The notes under the pieces are model-generated. The model did not search any database. It saw only the letters and a list, made by a program, of their open reading frames with translations, and was not told the origin of the DNA. From Methylomonas sp. AM2-LC (GTDB lineage Bacteria > Pseudomonadota > Gammaproteobacteria > Methylococcales > Methylomonadaceae), in contig NZ_CP157005.1 in the NCBI RefSeq assembly GCF_039904985.1, positions 3,863,501-3,927,500 on the forward strand: a stretch of DNA of 64,000 nucleotides. The letters are read 5' to 3'. This document shows positions 47,081 through 57,275 of the stretch, piece by piece. The first letter of the stretch is position 1. Every line of letters starts with the position of its first letter. A program made the translations under genes and the position numbers.

Positions 47081-47392
47081 ACTTCGAATAAAGGTTGCAG
47101 AGTATCAAAAATTGGCATCATATACTTACTCTCTAGACATATACAGTTAATTTATTGAAACCCTCAGGTTGGGGTAAACCCAACTAAGAAAAATTATTCT
47201 CATTCATCGTAACCTCTGTAGATTTTAGCTGACATTGATTACTTAAAAACCCCTTGGCGAAACTCGTTACACTTATGCAATGCACTTTGTCATCAGTAAT
47301 TGCAATCAATATGCTTAGTGATTGCCGAGAATGTTATAAATATCCGCTATATTCATGGTAGAATAGTACGTTTTAAATATAGGACTTAAATT
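47081..47392. other. divergent intergenic region between the ModE-like gene and infA
   Basis: About 310 bases. It holds the promoters of both divergent genes. AGGACTTAAATT just before infA is its likely ribosome site. I see no RNA gene. Confidence 0.4.
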
Positions 47393-47611
47393 ATGGCAAA
47401 AGAAGATCAGATTGAAATGGATGGTAAGGTAATCGACACCCTGCCTAACACCATGTTTCGAGTCGAACTGGAAAATGGGCACGTTGTCACAGCACATATC
47501 TCCGGAAAAATGCGTAAGCATTACATCCGCATCCTCACTGGCGACAAAGTCAGAGTTGAAATGACGCCTTACGATCTAACCAAAGGCCGCATCACTTTCC
47601 GCAATCGCTAA
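47393..47611 (+). CDS. infA: translation initiation factor IF-1
   Basis: A single OB-fold protein of 72 residues that binds the ribosomal A site during initiation. The sequence is close to the gammaproteobacterial consensus: [20 protein letters not shown], then the [20 protein letters not shown] segment and [19 protein letters not shown] at the end. It has full length and an AGGAC ribosome site. It is convergent with clpA, the usual order in this group. Confidence 0.97.
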   Translation: MAKEDQIEMDGKVIDTLPNTMFRVELENGHVVTAHISGKMRKHYIRILTGDKVRVEMTPYDLTKGRITFRNR

Positions 47612-47633
47612 TCCCGTTATTACACGGGATTAG
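47608..47633 (+). terminator. hairpin over the end of infA
   Basis: CTAATCCCG (47608-47616) and CGGGATTAG (47625-47633) form a perfect 9-bp stem with an 8-base loop, starting inside the infA stop codon. It lies between convergent infA and clpA and has no T-run, so termination is inferred. Confidence 0.5.
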
Positions 47634-47645
47634 ATAACTGCTCCT

Positions 47646-49925
47646 CTAGACCAATTGATTTAATTCCGAATCGGCAAACTGATTACTTTCAATACCGAAA
47701 GCCAGCTCACCATTCTCGACATAAATGCGCACATGACCACCATTGGCTAAACGGCCAAAAAGCAAATCTTCTGCCAAGGGCTTTTTAATTTTTTCCTGTA
47801 TCAGGCGCGCCATTGGTCTGGCCCCCATTTTTACATCGTAGCCATGCTCCGCCAGCCAATTACGTGCAGTCACTTCCAGAGTCAAGGTAACATTTTTATC
47901 TACAAGAATAGCTTCCAGTTCAAAGATAAACTTATCGACCACACTGGTAACCACACTCATATCCAGTGGTTTAAACTGTACTATGGCATCCAAACGATTT
48001 CTAAATTCGGGCGATAATGCACGCTCCACCGCTTTCATACTATCCGAAGCGTGATCTTGATGAGTAAAACCTATTGAGGCTCTACTACCCTCTTCTGCCC
48101 CTGCATTGGTTGTCATAATTAGAATAATATTATGAAAATCAGCTTGTCGACCATTATTATCTGTCAGTGTACCGTGATCCATTACCTGCAATAACAGATT
48201 AAATACATCTGGATGCGCTTTTTCTAATTCATCCAATAATAATACTGCATGCGGATGCTTGGTAACCGCCTCAGTCAACAAACCGCCCTTATCGTAACCG
48301 ACGTAACCAGGGGGTGCGCCAATCAAACGCGAAACCGTGTGACGCTCCATATATTCTGACATGTCAAAGCGTATTAATTCTATACCCAATACTTTTGCTA
48401 ATTGACGAGATACCTCGGTTTTACCTACCCCGGTTGGTCCGGAAAATAAAAACGAACCAATGGTTTTGGTGGTATCACGTAAACCCGCTCGAGTTAATTT
48501 AATCGCCGAAGCCAATTCACCAATGGCCTCATCCTGCCCAAACACCAGCATTTTCAGGTTTTTCTCCAGATTTGACAGTTTGTCTTTATCGTTAGCAGAC
48601 ACTGATTGCGCAGGTACTCTGGCAATTTTGGAGACAATTTCTTCTATTTCGGCAGTATCAATAGTGTATTTGCGATCTGGATCCGTAAACAAGCGCTGCC
48701 TAGCACCCGCTTCATCAATCACATCTATCGCTTTATCAGGCAAATGACGATCAGTAATATAGCGTACCGATAATTCAACCGCCAGCTGCAAGGCTTCGTG
48801 CGTATATTTAAGACCGTGATGCTCTTCAAATCGGGTTTTAAGCCCTTTAAGAATTTTTACCGTATCTTCGATAGTGGGTTCTACAACATCAATTTTCTGG
48901 AAGCGCCGCGCTAATGCATGATCTTTTTCGAAAATGCCGCGAAATTCCTGATAGGTAGTGGAACCTATACAGCGCAATTCTCCAGAAGCCAGTACCGGCT
49001 TGATTAGATTGGAAGCATCCATCACACCGCCGGACGCAGAACCCGCACCAATAATGGTATGGATTTCATCAATAAATAAAATACTATTGGGCTGGCGTTT
49101 TAATTGACTGATTAAGGCTTTCAAGCGTTTTTCAAAATCACCCCGATACTTAGTACCAGCCACCAAAGCCCCCATATCCAGCGAATAAATAACATTATTC
49201 AACAAAACATCGGGTACCTGTTCTTCAACAATACGTTTGGCCAAACCTTCAACAATGGCGGTTTTGCCAACGCCGGCTTCGCCAACCAATAATGGATTGT
49301 TTTTTCGACGTCTACATAAAATCTGGATAGTCCGCTCAACTTCCATTTCCCGACCAATTAACGGATCGATATTACCTTTAAGCGCTTCTTCGTTAAGATT
49401 GGTGGCAAATTTTTCCAGCGGGCTCGACAAGGCATCATTGCCAGCACGATCAGTATCCACCTCATCGACGGATTCCTTACGCTCTTGTTTTTCAATTTTT
49501 GAGACACCATGCGCCAGATAATTCACCACATCTAAACGACTAATATCTTGTTTATTCAGTAAATAGACAGCATGAGACTCCTGCTCACTAAATAAAGCAA
49601 CAAACAGATTGGCACCCGTTACTTCTTTTTTATCGGAGGCCTGGGCATGAAACACCGCCCGTTGCAACACGCGTTGAAAACCCAGCGTAGGCTGTGTTTC
49701 TCGATGTGTTCCTTCCGGAATCAACGAAATAGTGTCATCAATAAAATGCGTTAACTCTGCTCGCAGGGAACTGACATTACAGCCACACGCAATTAATATG
49801 GGTATGGTGGTAATGTTTTCCAATAAAGCCAGTAACAAATGCTCCACGGTTATAAACTCATGGCGTTTAGCATGAGCTACAGTAAATGCAGCATTCAGTG
49901 TCACTTCAAGTTCTTTACTTAGCAT
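47646..49925 (-). CDS. clpA: ATP-dependent Clp protease ATPase subunit ClpA
   Basis: The hexameric unfoldase that feeds substrates into ClpP, 759 residues. The N-terminal Clp repeat domain (about 1-145) binds ClpS. Two AAA+ modules follow: D1 with Walker A GEAGVGKTAI near 218 and LFIDEIHTIIG near 283, and D2 with GPTGVGKTEVSRQL near 496 and LLDELEKAHPDVF near 568. The ClpP-binding loop with an IGF-type tripeptide is present near 619 (RASIGFTHQ). It lies 10 bases after clpS and is probably coupled to it. Confidence 0.96.
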   Translation of the reverse strand: MLSKELEVTLNAAFTVAHAKRHEFITVEHLLLALLENITTIPILIACGCNVSSLRAELTHFIDDTISLIPEGTHRETQPTLGFQRVLQRAVFHAQASDKKEVTGANLFVALFSEQESHAVYLLNKQDISRLDVVNYLAHGVSKIEKQERKESVDEVDTDRAGNDALSSPLEKFATNLNEEALKGNIDPLIGREMEVERTIQILCRRRKNNPLLVGEAGVGKTAIVEGLAKRIVEEQVPDVLLNNVIYSLDMGALVAGTKYRGDFEKRLKALISQLKRQPNSILFIDEIHTIIGAGSASGGVMDASNLIKPVLASGELRCIGSTTYQEFRGIFEKDHALARRFQKIDVVEPTIEDTVKILKGLKTRFEEHHGLKYTHEALQLAVELSVRYITDRHLPDKAIDVIDEAGARQRLFTDPDRKYTIDTAEIEEIVSKIARVPAQSVSANDKDKLSNLEKNLKMLVFGQDEAIGELASAIKLTRAGLRDTTKTIGSFLFSGPTGVGKTEVSRQLAKVLGIELIRFDMSEYMERHTVSRLIGAPPGYVGYDKGGLLTEAVTKHPHAVLLLDELEKAHPDVFNLLLQVMDHGTLTDNNGRQADFHNIILIMTTNAGAEEGSRASIGFTHQDHASDSMKAVERALSPEFRNRLDAIVQFKPLDMSVVTSVVDKFIFELEAILVDKNVTLTLEVTARNWLAEHGYDVKMGARPMARLIQEKIKKPLAEDLLFGRLANGGHVRIYVENGELAFGIESNQFADSELNQLV

Positions 49926-49935
49926 AGTTTACCTC

Positions 49936-50259
49936 TTACGCCTCTTCCATGGCACACATCAAAGGATGATGGTGCTCACGGGAATAATTATTGACGATAT
50001 GTACTTTGGTTTCTGCGACATCTTTTGAGTATGTTCCGCAAACCCCCACACCTTGTGTATGTACCTGTAACATCACTTGCGTTGCACGCTCCTGACTCAT
50101 GTTAAAAAAATCCGTAAGCACTTCTACAACAAAATCCATAGGTGTAAAGTCGTCATTCAAAAGAATAACTTTATACAAAGGTGGTTTTTTTAACTGCGGT
50201 TTGGCTTCCTGAACCGCAGTATTACCATCAGAGTCTTTAAAAGGATCGAAATCAGGCAT
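49936..50259 (-). CDS. clpS: ClpS, ATP-dependent Clp protease adaptor
   Basis: The N-end-rule adaptor that delivers substrates to ClpAP, 107 residues. The fold region has the conserved segments [19 protein letters not shown] (about 30-48), [20 protein letters not shown] (about 63-82), and [10 protein letters not shown] at the end. The N-terminal 25 residues are a flexible linker, as in the family. It precedes clpA on the same strand by 10 bases, the standard clpS-clpA arrangement. Confidence 0.96.
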   Translation of the reverse strand: MPDFDPFKDSDGNTAVQEAKPQLKKPPLYKVILLNDDFTPMDFVVEVLTDFFNMSQERATQVMLQVHTQGVGVCGTYSKDVAETKVHIVNNYSREHHHPLMCAMEEA

Positions 50260-50381
50260 ATTTCATGTTTTTGAGTTTATCAGGTAATTAACATAGTGAT
50301 TAAATCAGTAAATTTCAATCTTTACACAGATAATAATCATTTCAAGTAAAATGCGCACCTTTTCATTACGCCCTAAAAGTC

Positions 50382-50837
50382 ATGACCTGGAAACCTCACG
50401 TTACTGTCGCCGCTGTCATCGAAAAAAATAAACGTTTTTTATTGGTTGAAGAAACCACATCACAGGGTCTGGCTTTCAATCAACCCGCTGGCCATTTGGA
50501 AGCGGGTGAAAATCTGCTCGACGCTGTAAAACGAGAAGTCTTTGAGGAAACTGCCTGGCTATTTGAACCACAGGCACTCGTCGCCATACAATTATGGCGA
50601 AAAACCCCCGACTTCCCCAGCTTTCTGCGCTTTTGTTTCTGTGGAGAAGTACATTCCCACCATCCACAACAAAAACTGGACGACGGCATTATACAAACCC
50701 ACTGGCTAAGCCACGCTGATATTATCGCACGTAGTAGACAATTAAGAAGCCCATTGGTTCTTGAAAGTATAGACCAATTTTTACAAGGTCAGCGTTATCC
50801 TTTGTCTATATTACATTCTTTTCTGGATTGTGTATGA
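50382..50837 (+). CDS. nudJ: NUDIX hydrolase, NudJ-type phosphatase
   Basis: A 151-residue Nudix enzyme. The Nudix box is [20 protein letters not shown], with the expected REVFEE core. The residues around it ([29 protein letters not shown]) match the NudJ subgroup, which hydrolyses thiamine and nucleotide diphosphates. Its coupling to mnmA is typical of NudJ. It overlaps mnmA by 4 bases (ATGA). Confidence 0.93.
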   Translation: MTWKPHVTVAAVIEKNKRFLLVEETTSQGLAFNQPAGHLEAGENLLDAVKREVFEETAWLFEPQALVAIQLWRKTPDFPSFLRFCFCGEVHSHHPQQKLDDGIIQTHWLSHADIIARSRQLRSPLVLESIDQFLQGQRYPLSILHSFLDCV

Positions 50838-51922
50838 GTAAACACATTATTGTTGGTATGTCCGGCGGCGTAGATTCTTCTGTAACGGCTTTAAGCCTGC
50901 TGCAGGAAGGCCATAAGGTAACCGGTCTGTTTATGAAAAACTGGGAAGAAGACGATGGCACAGAGTATTGTACTGCCATGCAGGATCTGGCCGACGCTCA
51001 ACAGGTTTGCGATACACTGGGCATTGAATTAAAAACCGTAAATTTTGCTGCCGAATATTGGGATGAAGTGTTTGAGGTGTTTTTAGCCGAATTTAAAGCT
51101 GGACGCACCCCAAACCCTGACATACTTTGCAATAAGCATGTTAAATTTAAAGCTTTTTTGCATTATGCCATAGAAGATTTGGGCGCTGAATACATCGCCA
51201 CTGGCCATTACGCCCGCGTGGAAAACACTGGCAAAGCGCAGCTATTAAAAGGTTTAGACCCGAATAAAGAGCAAAGCTATTTTCTGTATGCCATGGGACA
51301 GGAAGCCCTGTCGCAAACCTTGTTTCCCATCGGTCATTTACATAAACCACAAATCCGGGCCATGGCTGATAAAGCTGGCTTTGCTAATAGCCGCAAAAAA
51401 GATAGTACAGGTATCTGTTTTATAGGTGAGCGCAAATTCAAGGAATTTTTACAACGCTATCTGCCCAGTCAACCGGGTGAGATCCGCACCCCTGAAGGCC
51501 AGTACATTGGCAAACACCACGGTTTAATGTATTACACCTTGGGACAACGCCAGGGACTAGGCATCGGCGGTGTTAAAAACGCACCAGATGAGCCCTGGTT
51601 TGTATTGGATAAGGACTTGGACAATAATATTTTATTAGTCGGACAAGGCCATGAACATCCACTACTGTTACATAATAGCCTGGAAGCTGGTCAACTGGAC
51701 TGGTGTAGCGGTGAGCCGTTAACTGACGCTATAGATTGCGCCGCCAAAACCCGCTATCGACAGCCGGATCAAACCTGCCGGGTTGAACCTTTACCAGAGG
51801 GTCGAATTAAAGTACGCTTTGCCGAACCACAACGCGCCATTACACCGGGGCAATCGGTGGTATTTTACACAGGAGAAGTGTGTTTGGGTGGTGGGATTAT
51901 TGAGTCTAAAGCGAATATATAA
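50834..51922 (+). CDS. mnmA: tRNA-specific 2-thiouridylase MnmA
   Basis: The enzyme adds sulfur to U34 of Lys, Glu and Gln tRNAs, using ATP and a persulfide relayed from IscS/TusE. The protein has 362 residues. The PP-loop [13 protein letters not shown] is at about 6-18. The catalytic Cys pair sits in [12 protein letters not shown] and STGICFIGE (about 99 and 197). The C-terminal beta-barrel domain runs from about 280. The frame also opens at a TTG 2 codons earlier, but ATG at 50834 overlaps the nudJ stop as ATGA and is taken as the start. Confidence 0.96.
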   Translation: MSKHIIVGMSGGVDSSVTALSLLQEGHKVTGLFMKNWEEDDGTEYCTAMQDLADAQQVCDTLGIELKTVNFAAEYWDEVFEVFLAEFKAGRTPNPDILCNKHVKFKAFLHYAIEDLGAEYIATGHYARVENTGKAQLLKGLDPNKEQSYFLYAMGQEALSQTLFPIGHLHKPQIRAMADKAGFANSRKKDSTGICFIGERKFKEFLQRYLPSQPGEIRTPEGQYIGKHHGLMYYTLGQRQGLGIGGVKNAPDEPWFVLDKDLDNNILLVGQGHEHPLLLHNSLEAGQLDWCSGEPLTDAIDCAAKTRYRQPDQTCRVEPLPEGRIKVRFAEPQRAITPGQSVVFYTGEVCLGGGIIESKANI

Positions 51923-51945
51923 ATATTGGTGACTGAGTTTAGTAT

Positions 51946-52323
51946 TCATTCAGCAAGACCAGGAACAGCAAACCAAACAAAAAACGGGGTAAGAAAAACA
52001 GCCCTCAAATACCACTTTACATGATATTTTTCTGGATACCAAAACCCAAATATACTTCGAACTACGGTAATAGCTGTAACCAGCAAACCTATATACAACA
52101 TCTCAATGAAATTAGATAAGGACTTTCCACTCCAGTGCGGTGCAAACATTGTAAGCAGAAACCAAATTAGCAAAGGTGCATACAGGACATTCCATTCAAA
52201 GCCTTTTATTTTCGCAGCAGAATTTCGTAAGATAAACATTGCTCCACAAATAGATAAGGTGACCGGAATAATATAAAGACCTCCGAATAAAGCAATAAAG
52301 CCGAAAATATGCGAATTGAACAT
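51946..52323 (-). CDS. small integral membrane protein, unknown
   Basis: A 125-residue hydrophobic protein with about four spans (residues 7-31, 45-60, 73-89 and 103-121). It has no recognised motif beyond hydrophobicity and a few Lys/Arg in the loops. It is convergent with mnmA, 24 bases away, and the intergenic sequence upstream carries the hairpin element at 52411-52550. I do not recognise a family. Confidence 0.65.
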   Translation of the reverse strand: MFNSHIFGFIALFGGLYIIPVTLSICGAMFILRNSAAKIKGFEWNVLYAPLLIWFLLTMFAPHWSGKSLSNFIEMLYIGLLVTAITVVRSIFGFWYPEKYHVKWYLRAVFLTPFFVWFAVPGLAE

Positions 52324-52410
52324 TAGAAACTTACCTGTTTACATAAAAGATTAGCCACACAACTCTAAATTACCTGTTCTCATGTAATTAAAGAATTAGC
52401 TAATCAACTT

Positions 52411-52550
52411 GAAGTGATGACCAACCTGGATTTTGCTGCGTGGCTTTCCGGCAAAGGCTTGCATGGCATGGACGCCATGCCAGAGCCTACACGGATGTAT
52501 TCACGGCGTCCTTTGCTGGAAAGCCACGCAGCAAAATCTGAATGGTTGAC
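52411..52550. repeat. 140-bp long-hairpin repeat element
   Basis: Two arms of 28 bases (52430-52457 and 52510-52537) are inverted copies with one mismatch (CGG versus CAG). They begin ATTTTGCTGCGTGGCTTTCC. The loop of 52 bases contains a smaller palindrome, GGCATGGACGCCATGCC. Weaker pairing continues outward on both sides. A hairpin of this type looks like a dispersed non-autonomous element. It codes for nothing. Confidence 0.7.
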
Positions 52551-52597
52551 CACTCATAGGTTTTAACGATCTAGAGCTTATAGGTAATCAAGAAAAC

Positions 52598-53788
52598 TTA
52601 CACCACGGCTTCCAAACACTGCTTAGCCTGTATAGCAATTTCCAATTCTTCATCCGTTTTTATTACCAGCACAGCCACCCGACTAGCACTAATATCGGCA
52701 CAAGGCCGTAACGGCGTTTGGTTCTTTTCGTGGTCAATATCAATACCCAGCGCAGAGAGATTCGCGCAGCACGTTTCCCGCAGCCAGGCATCGTTTTCGC
52801 CTATACCGCCCGTAAAAACCAGCGCATCCACCCGGTTAAGCACGGCGAAATAAGCGCCGATATATTTTTTTAAGCGATAGGCATACATAGCTAATGCCAG
52901 TTTTGCCTCCAGATTATCCGACTCCGCCAATTTGTGTATGCTACGCATATCGTTCTCGCCGCACACGCCTTTACAGCCACTGTTTTTATTCAGCAGCGTT
53001 TCAATAGCATCGTTGGAAATATTCAAGGTGCGACCCAAATAAAAAATAATAGCCGGATCGATGTCACCACAACGAGTACCCATCATGACACCTTCCAGAG
53101 GGGTCAAACCCATGGAGGTATCCACACTTTTACCGTTCTCAATAGCAGTTACACTGGCGCCATTCCCCAAATGTAGTGTAATCAAATTGGTTTCCGCCAG
53201 TGGTTTGCCCAAAAACTGGGCAGCCAGCTTGGCGACATAACCATGCGAAGTACCATGAAATCCGTAACGGCGTACACGCTGTTCGCGATAAAACTCGGCA
53301 GGCAACGCATAGCGATAAGCGTAATCAGGCATCGTATGATGAAAAGCCGTATCAAATACTGCCACTTGCGGCACTATTGGCATTTGCTTAATTGCTTCTT
53401 GAATACCGAGTAAATTGGCAGGATTATGCAAGGGTGCCAAGGGAATAGTGGCCGTAATTTGTGCCAACACTTGCGGGGTAATTAAGGCGGGTTGCCAAAA
53501 GTGTTCGCCACCATGCACCACCCGATGACCAATACAAGCCAAATCACGACTATCAGCCAATAACCCAGATGCAGAAAGGATTCTGAACAGCTCTTGCAAC
53601 GCCGCCTGATGATTGGCAATTTCCATTTCCAGCATTTGTTGAGCTGCCCCGGCGGCGTTAAACCGATGCACGGCTTGTTTTTCACCTATACGCTCAATGA
53701 GACCAGCGACCAAAACACTGTGATTGTGCATGGCAAATAAACTGTATTTTACCGAGGAACTTCCCGCATTTAACACCAAAATTTTCAT
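52598..53788 (-). CDS. ackA: acetate kinase
   Basis: The enzyme interconverts acetyl phosphate and acetate with ADP/ATP, 396 residues. The family motifs are present: VLNAGSSSVKYSLF (about 4-17), the region around catalytic Asp and Arg with VFDTAFHHTMPDYAYRY (about 144-160), the phosphate-binding HLGNGASVTAIENGKSVDTS (about 203-222), and GGIGEND near 324-330. It is the last gene of pta-DUF-ackA and overlaps the middle gene by 4 bases. Confidence 0.96.
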   Translation of the reverse strand: MKILVLNAGSSSVKYSLFAMHNHSVLVAGLIERIGEKQAVHRFNAAGAAQQMLEMEIANHQAALQELFRILSASGLLADSRDLACIGHRVVHGGEHFWQPALITPQVLAQITATIPLAPLHNPANLLGIQEAIKQMPIVPQVAVFDTAFHHTMPDYAYRYALPAEFYREQRVRRYGFHGTSHGYVAKLAAQFLGKPLAETNLITLHLGNGASVTAIENGKSVDTSMGLTPLEGVMMGTRCGDIDPAIIFYLGRTLNISNDAIETLLNKNSGCKGVCGENDMRSIHKLAESDNLEAKLALAMYAYRLKKYIGAYFAVLNRVDALVFTGGIGENDAWLRETCCANLSALGIDIDHEKNQTPLRPCADISASRVAVLVIKTDEELEIAIQAKQCLEAVV

Positions 53789-54324
53789 TTTATAGTTACC
53801 GCCTGCATGGAAGTTAAGCGATTAGGTGCGGGCGGCGTATAACGCTGCTCAAGTACTTTATCCATTTTAACAGCCAAACTTTCTACGGCTTTTTGGGTTA
53901 ACTTAATGTCACCCCCTTTGGATTCAGTAATGAAATTACCCAACCAAACACCTGTATGGGTATTCACCAAGTTTCCCATTAAATACACGAATAAAAAACT
54001 GGGCTTATGCAAACGACCTACCAATAAATAATCAGCGCCATACTCTTTACCTAATTTTGCCGCACTATCCGCATGATCAAACAGATAACCAACACCACTA
54101 TTAGCGGCTTGTTGTGCAGCAAGGGGGATGCTAATCAGCTGGTAACCCGCTGACTTTAACGCGTTCTCCAACAAAGGCTTTACGCTGGCCGTACGTTCTC
54201 TTTCTGCGGAAATTCCGGGGGCTAAGGTCATATCTTTTAATTCAAAATCCAGAATAGCGATACGGGGCATTGCAGACACATTTAAACTGTGCAAACTAAA
54301 CAATAAAAAAACCAAGAGGCGCAT
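53785..54324 (-). CDS. DUF2380/DUF3280-like secreted protein inside the pta-ackA operon
   Basis: A 179-residue protein. I start it at 54324 (MRLLVFLLFSLHSL), where a signal peptide begins (about 1-19, ending VSA), 1 base after the pta stop. The mature part opens with RIAILDFELKDMTL and has repeated Leu/Ala-rich helices, with YGADYLLVGRLHKPSF near 98-113. Proteins of this kind are annotated as DUF2380/DUF3280 and have no assigned role. Its place between pta and ackA, with a 1-base gap on one side and ATGA overlap on the other, shows it is co-transcribed with acetate metabolism. The family name is from recall. Confidence 0.72.
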   Translation of the reverse strand: MRLLVFLLFSLHSLNVSAMPRIAILDFELKDMTLAPGISAERERTASVKPLLENALKSAGYQLISIPLAAQQAANSGVGYLFDHADSAAKLGKEYGADYLLVGRLHKPSFLFVYLMGNLVNTHTGVWLGNFITESKGGDIKLTQKAVESLAVKMDKVLEQRYTPPAPNRLTSMQAVTIK

Positions 54325-54325
54325 A

Positions 54326-56446
54326 TTATTTACATTCCTGTGCCTGAATAGCGGTAATGATGACAGTATTAACAATATCGGTAATTGTGCAACCGCGACT
54401 TAAATCGTTTACTGGCTTGTTCAATCCCTGCAAAATAGGACCAATGGCAATGGCACCGGAAGAGCGCTGCACCGCTTTGTAGGTGTTATTTCCCGTATTC
54501 AGATCGGGAAAAATAAATACATTAGCCTGACCAGCAACTTCACTACCCGGCAATTTTGTTTTAGCCACTTCTGCATCAACAGCCGCATCATACTGCATTG
54601 GCCCTTCCAGCTTTAAATCCGGACGGAGCTGTTTAGCAATTTTAACCGCCTCACGCACTTTATCAACAGCTTCGCCTTTACCCGAATCACCAGTTGAATA
54701 AGAGAGCATGGCCACTTTGGGAATAATATTGAAATTGAGTGCAGTATCGGCAGCACTCACAGCAATATCCGCTAATTCATGTGCGTTTGGATTTGGATTG
54801 ATTGCACAGTCGCCGTAAACTAATACTCTATCTTCCAGGCACATGAAAAATACGCTAGAAACAATAGTCGCCCCTGGTTTGGTTTTAATAATCTCAAAGG
54901 CTGGACGTATCGTATGCTGAGTGGAGTGAACAGCGCCTGAAACCATACCGTCGGCATAGCCAAGATGTATCATTAATGTGCCGAAATAACTCACATCCGC
55001 CATCAAGTCATACGCTGTATCATAAACGACATTTTTATGCTTGCGGGCTTGATAATATGTTTCAGCAAATAATGCGCGCAAGGGTGAGTCCAGTGGATCT
55101 ATGATTTCAACATCTGATAATTTTAATGCCAACGCCTGAATTTTTTTGTGGATAGTGTCCTTGTCACCCAACAGGGTAATTTTAACTACATCACGTAACA
55201 ACAATATTTCCGCCGCTCTTAAAATACGCTCTTCTGTACCTTCGGGCAAAACGATATGTTGCTTCTTGGCCTTAGCTCGTTGCACTAGATTGTACTCGAA
55301 CATTAGCGGTGTCATTTTTGTAGTAGTTTGCGCGCATAAGCACTTTGTGAGCTCTATCATATTGATATTGCTCTCTACAAACCCCAAGGCTTTAGCAATT
55401 TTACGTTGATTTTTCGAGTTTAACCGCTCACGTACTTGACTGACTTTTATAGCCGCATTAAACGTATCATATTCGACACTGAGCATGGCAAACGGAATAT
55501 CGCCCTGACTATTAGCCAACAAGTCTTTAACTTGGCGAGGCGGTTCCTGATGCCCGGTAAGCAATATGCCCGCAATTTGCGGATAGTTTTTTGAGTAGTA
55601 AGTCAGAAGACTGGCGAGAATAATGTCTGACCGATCACCGGGTGTAATAATTAAATCGCCATCTTCCACATACTCCAAAAAATCTGGCACCAGCATAGCC
55701 GCGACTTTGTAGTGCTGAACTTCACGACTCAGGGCATCACTATTTCCAGAAAACACCTTTGCCCCTAACGCATCCGCTATGTTACCAACCGTTGGCTTTT
55801 CTAAAGACGGTTCGCAAGGAATCACATAACTTAGAAAATCTGGGATAGCACTAATACTTTTACGCAAGCTTTCAACCTGCTCTATGGCAACACTATTAAC
55901 CACTGCAGCAAGAAAACCGCTACTATGTTCGTGCAACGCATGTTTTAAGCTGGCTAATTGATCTAAAATTTCTTCGTTACTTTTTTCGGCTGCTTGTAAC
56001 AATGGCATTAAAACGCAACCCAAATTATTGGCTACGTCAGCGTTAAAGTCGAATTCGGAAACAAAATCGCCGTGGCTATACTCTGCCCCCACACACAGCA
56101 CCTGCTCACATTGAACTTTAAGCGCCATGTATTTCGCCAAAATTATTTTTAATAATTCATCGTATTGTTCATCTGCCAACAATTTACTGGCTTGTTCGCT
56201 ACTGCAACCGTAAAGAGCTGTATAAGGCTGTGTTAATGAATAACGATCACGAATTAACTGAATTAATTGATCTTGTTCAGCACTGCTGTGTATGATGGGC
56301 CTAAATATGCAAGTATTGCCAGCATAACCTGACAACATTTCCATCATAGCAAGTATAATTGCAGTACTACCACTACACTCATCTGCACCACTAATATAGA
56401 TGTTTTGAGAAATACAGCTTATCAAACCCGAGTGTTTGTTTATCAT
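54326..56446 (-). CDS. pta: phosphate acetyltransferase, long (Pta) form
   Basis: The enzyme interconverts acetyl-CoA and acetyl phosphate, 706 residues in three parts. An N-terminal BioD-like P-loop domain (about 1-190) has its glycine loop as ISGADECSGSTA, where the usual Lys is Ser; such decay is normal in Pta. A DRTGG domain (about 215-330) follows, then the catalytic PTA domain (about 370-706) with KKQHIVLPEGTEERILRA and SYSTGDSGKGEAVDKVREA near 585. The open frame extends to a TTG at 56467; ATG at 56446 is taken. It heads the pta-DUF-ackA operon. Confidence 0.93.
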   Translation of the reverse strand: MINKHSGLISCISQNIYISGADECSGSTAIILAMMEMLSGYAGNTCIFRPIIHSSAEQDQLIQLIRDRYSLTQPYTALYGCSSEQASKLLADEQYDELLKIILAKYMALKVQCEQVLCVGAEYSHGDFVSEFDFNADVANNLGCVLMPLLQAAEKSNEEILDQLASLKHALHEHSSGFLAAVVNSVAIEQVESLRKSISAIPDFLSYVIPCEPSLEKPTVGNIADALGAKVFSGNSDALSREVQHYKVAAMLVPDFLEYVEDGDLIITPGDRSDIILASLLTYYSKNYPQIAGILLTGHQEPPRQVKDLLANSQGDIPFAMLSVEYDTFNAAIKVSQVRERLNSKNQRKIAKALGFVESNINMIELTKCLCAQTTTKMTPLMFEYNLVQRAKAKKQHIVLPEGTEERILRAAEILLLRDVVKITLLGDKDTIHKKIQALALKLSDVEIIDPLDSPLRALFAETYYQARKHKNVVYDTAYDLMADVSYFGTLMIHLGYADGMVSGAVHSTQHTIRPAFEIIKTKPGATIVSSVFFMCLEDRVLVYGDCAINPNPNAHELADIAVSAADTALNFNIIPKVAMLSYSTGDSGKGEAVDKVREAVKIAKQLRPDLKLEGPMQYDAAVDAEVAKTKLPGSEVAGQANVFIFPDLNTGNNTYKAVQRSSGAIAIGPILQGLNKPVNDLSRGCTITDIVNTVIITAIQAQECK

Positions 56447-56643
56447 AGTTGCAGACGCAAAAAACAAGATTCTACTTTAGAAACGGCGTGTCAAGGGAGG
56501 TTTTTTTTGCCACCTCACAAACTGCACTTTCTGGCTGGTATTTGCTATAGTATTAATGCAAAAAATTTAAATCTGGGTAGACTGGAAAGTAACCTCAGCA
56601 TCTGAACGATATCAACAACGTTAGGGCTAATTATAAATTAAAG

Positions 56644-57273
56644 ATGGCAAAATTTAGCGTTTATTACAAAGACAAACTTATACAAGCCAGTGTTTTCTCA
56701 TCAGGTATTATTCATATTGGTCGAGATGAGAGTAATGATTTAGTGATCGACAGTTTAGCAGTGGCTCCAGCCCATGCTGTTGCCGTTATTAAAGACGGTA
56801 TATGCATTTTAAAACAGATGAATGAAAAATATCCTCTGTTGATTAATCACATGCCCATGAAAGAATGTTGCCTGGATAATGAAGATGTTATCAATATTGG
56901 CAAACATAATATCGTCTACACCAAACCCTATTTCCTGACCACAGCTAACAATGTTTCCAAAAACCGAAGTTTTCAAGGCTTTGCAGAGGAAATGATAGAC
57001 AGCGACCGCTTGCCGGACGCTCATCTGCAATATTTAGACGGCGAATACATTGGTCGAATTTTGCCCCTAAAAAATGCTTTAACCAGTTTAGGGCATCAAG
57101 ATGAAGGTGTGGTGATTATTGCCCGCCGAAAATTAGGTTATTATATTTCCGCACTGGAAGAACACCCCGATATTGCTGTAAACGACCATCCCTTAGGCGA
57201 CAGAATTATAAAACTGCATAATAATGATGTGCTTTTGGTTGATAATACCCCCCTGCAATTCTTTCTGGATTAG
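56644..57273 (+). CDS. FHA-domain protein
   Basis: A 209-residue protein of two FHA-like halves. The first (about 1-105) has the phospho-threonine-binding signature IHIGRDESNDLVIDSLAVAP, then HAVAVIKDG. The second (about 125-209) has a looser copy (EYIGRILPLKNAL, VIIARRKLGYYISAL) with the key Arg/Ser set less clear. FHA domains read phospho-Thr on partner proteins. A PilZ gene follows after 2 bases, so the two proteins are made together. No Ser/Thr kinase is in the window. Confidence 0.85.
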   Translation: MAKFSVYYKDKLIQASVFSSGIIHIGRDESNDLVIDSLAVAPAHAVAVIKDGICILKQMNEKYPLLINHMPMKECCLDNEDVINIGKHNIVYTKPYFLTTANNVSKNRSFQGFAEEMIDSDRLPDAHLQYLDGEYIGRILPLKNALTSLGHQDEGVVIIARRKLGYYISALEEHPDIAVNDHPLGDRIIKLHNNDVLLVDNTPLQFFLD

Positions 57274-57275
57274 TT

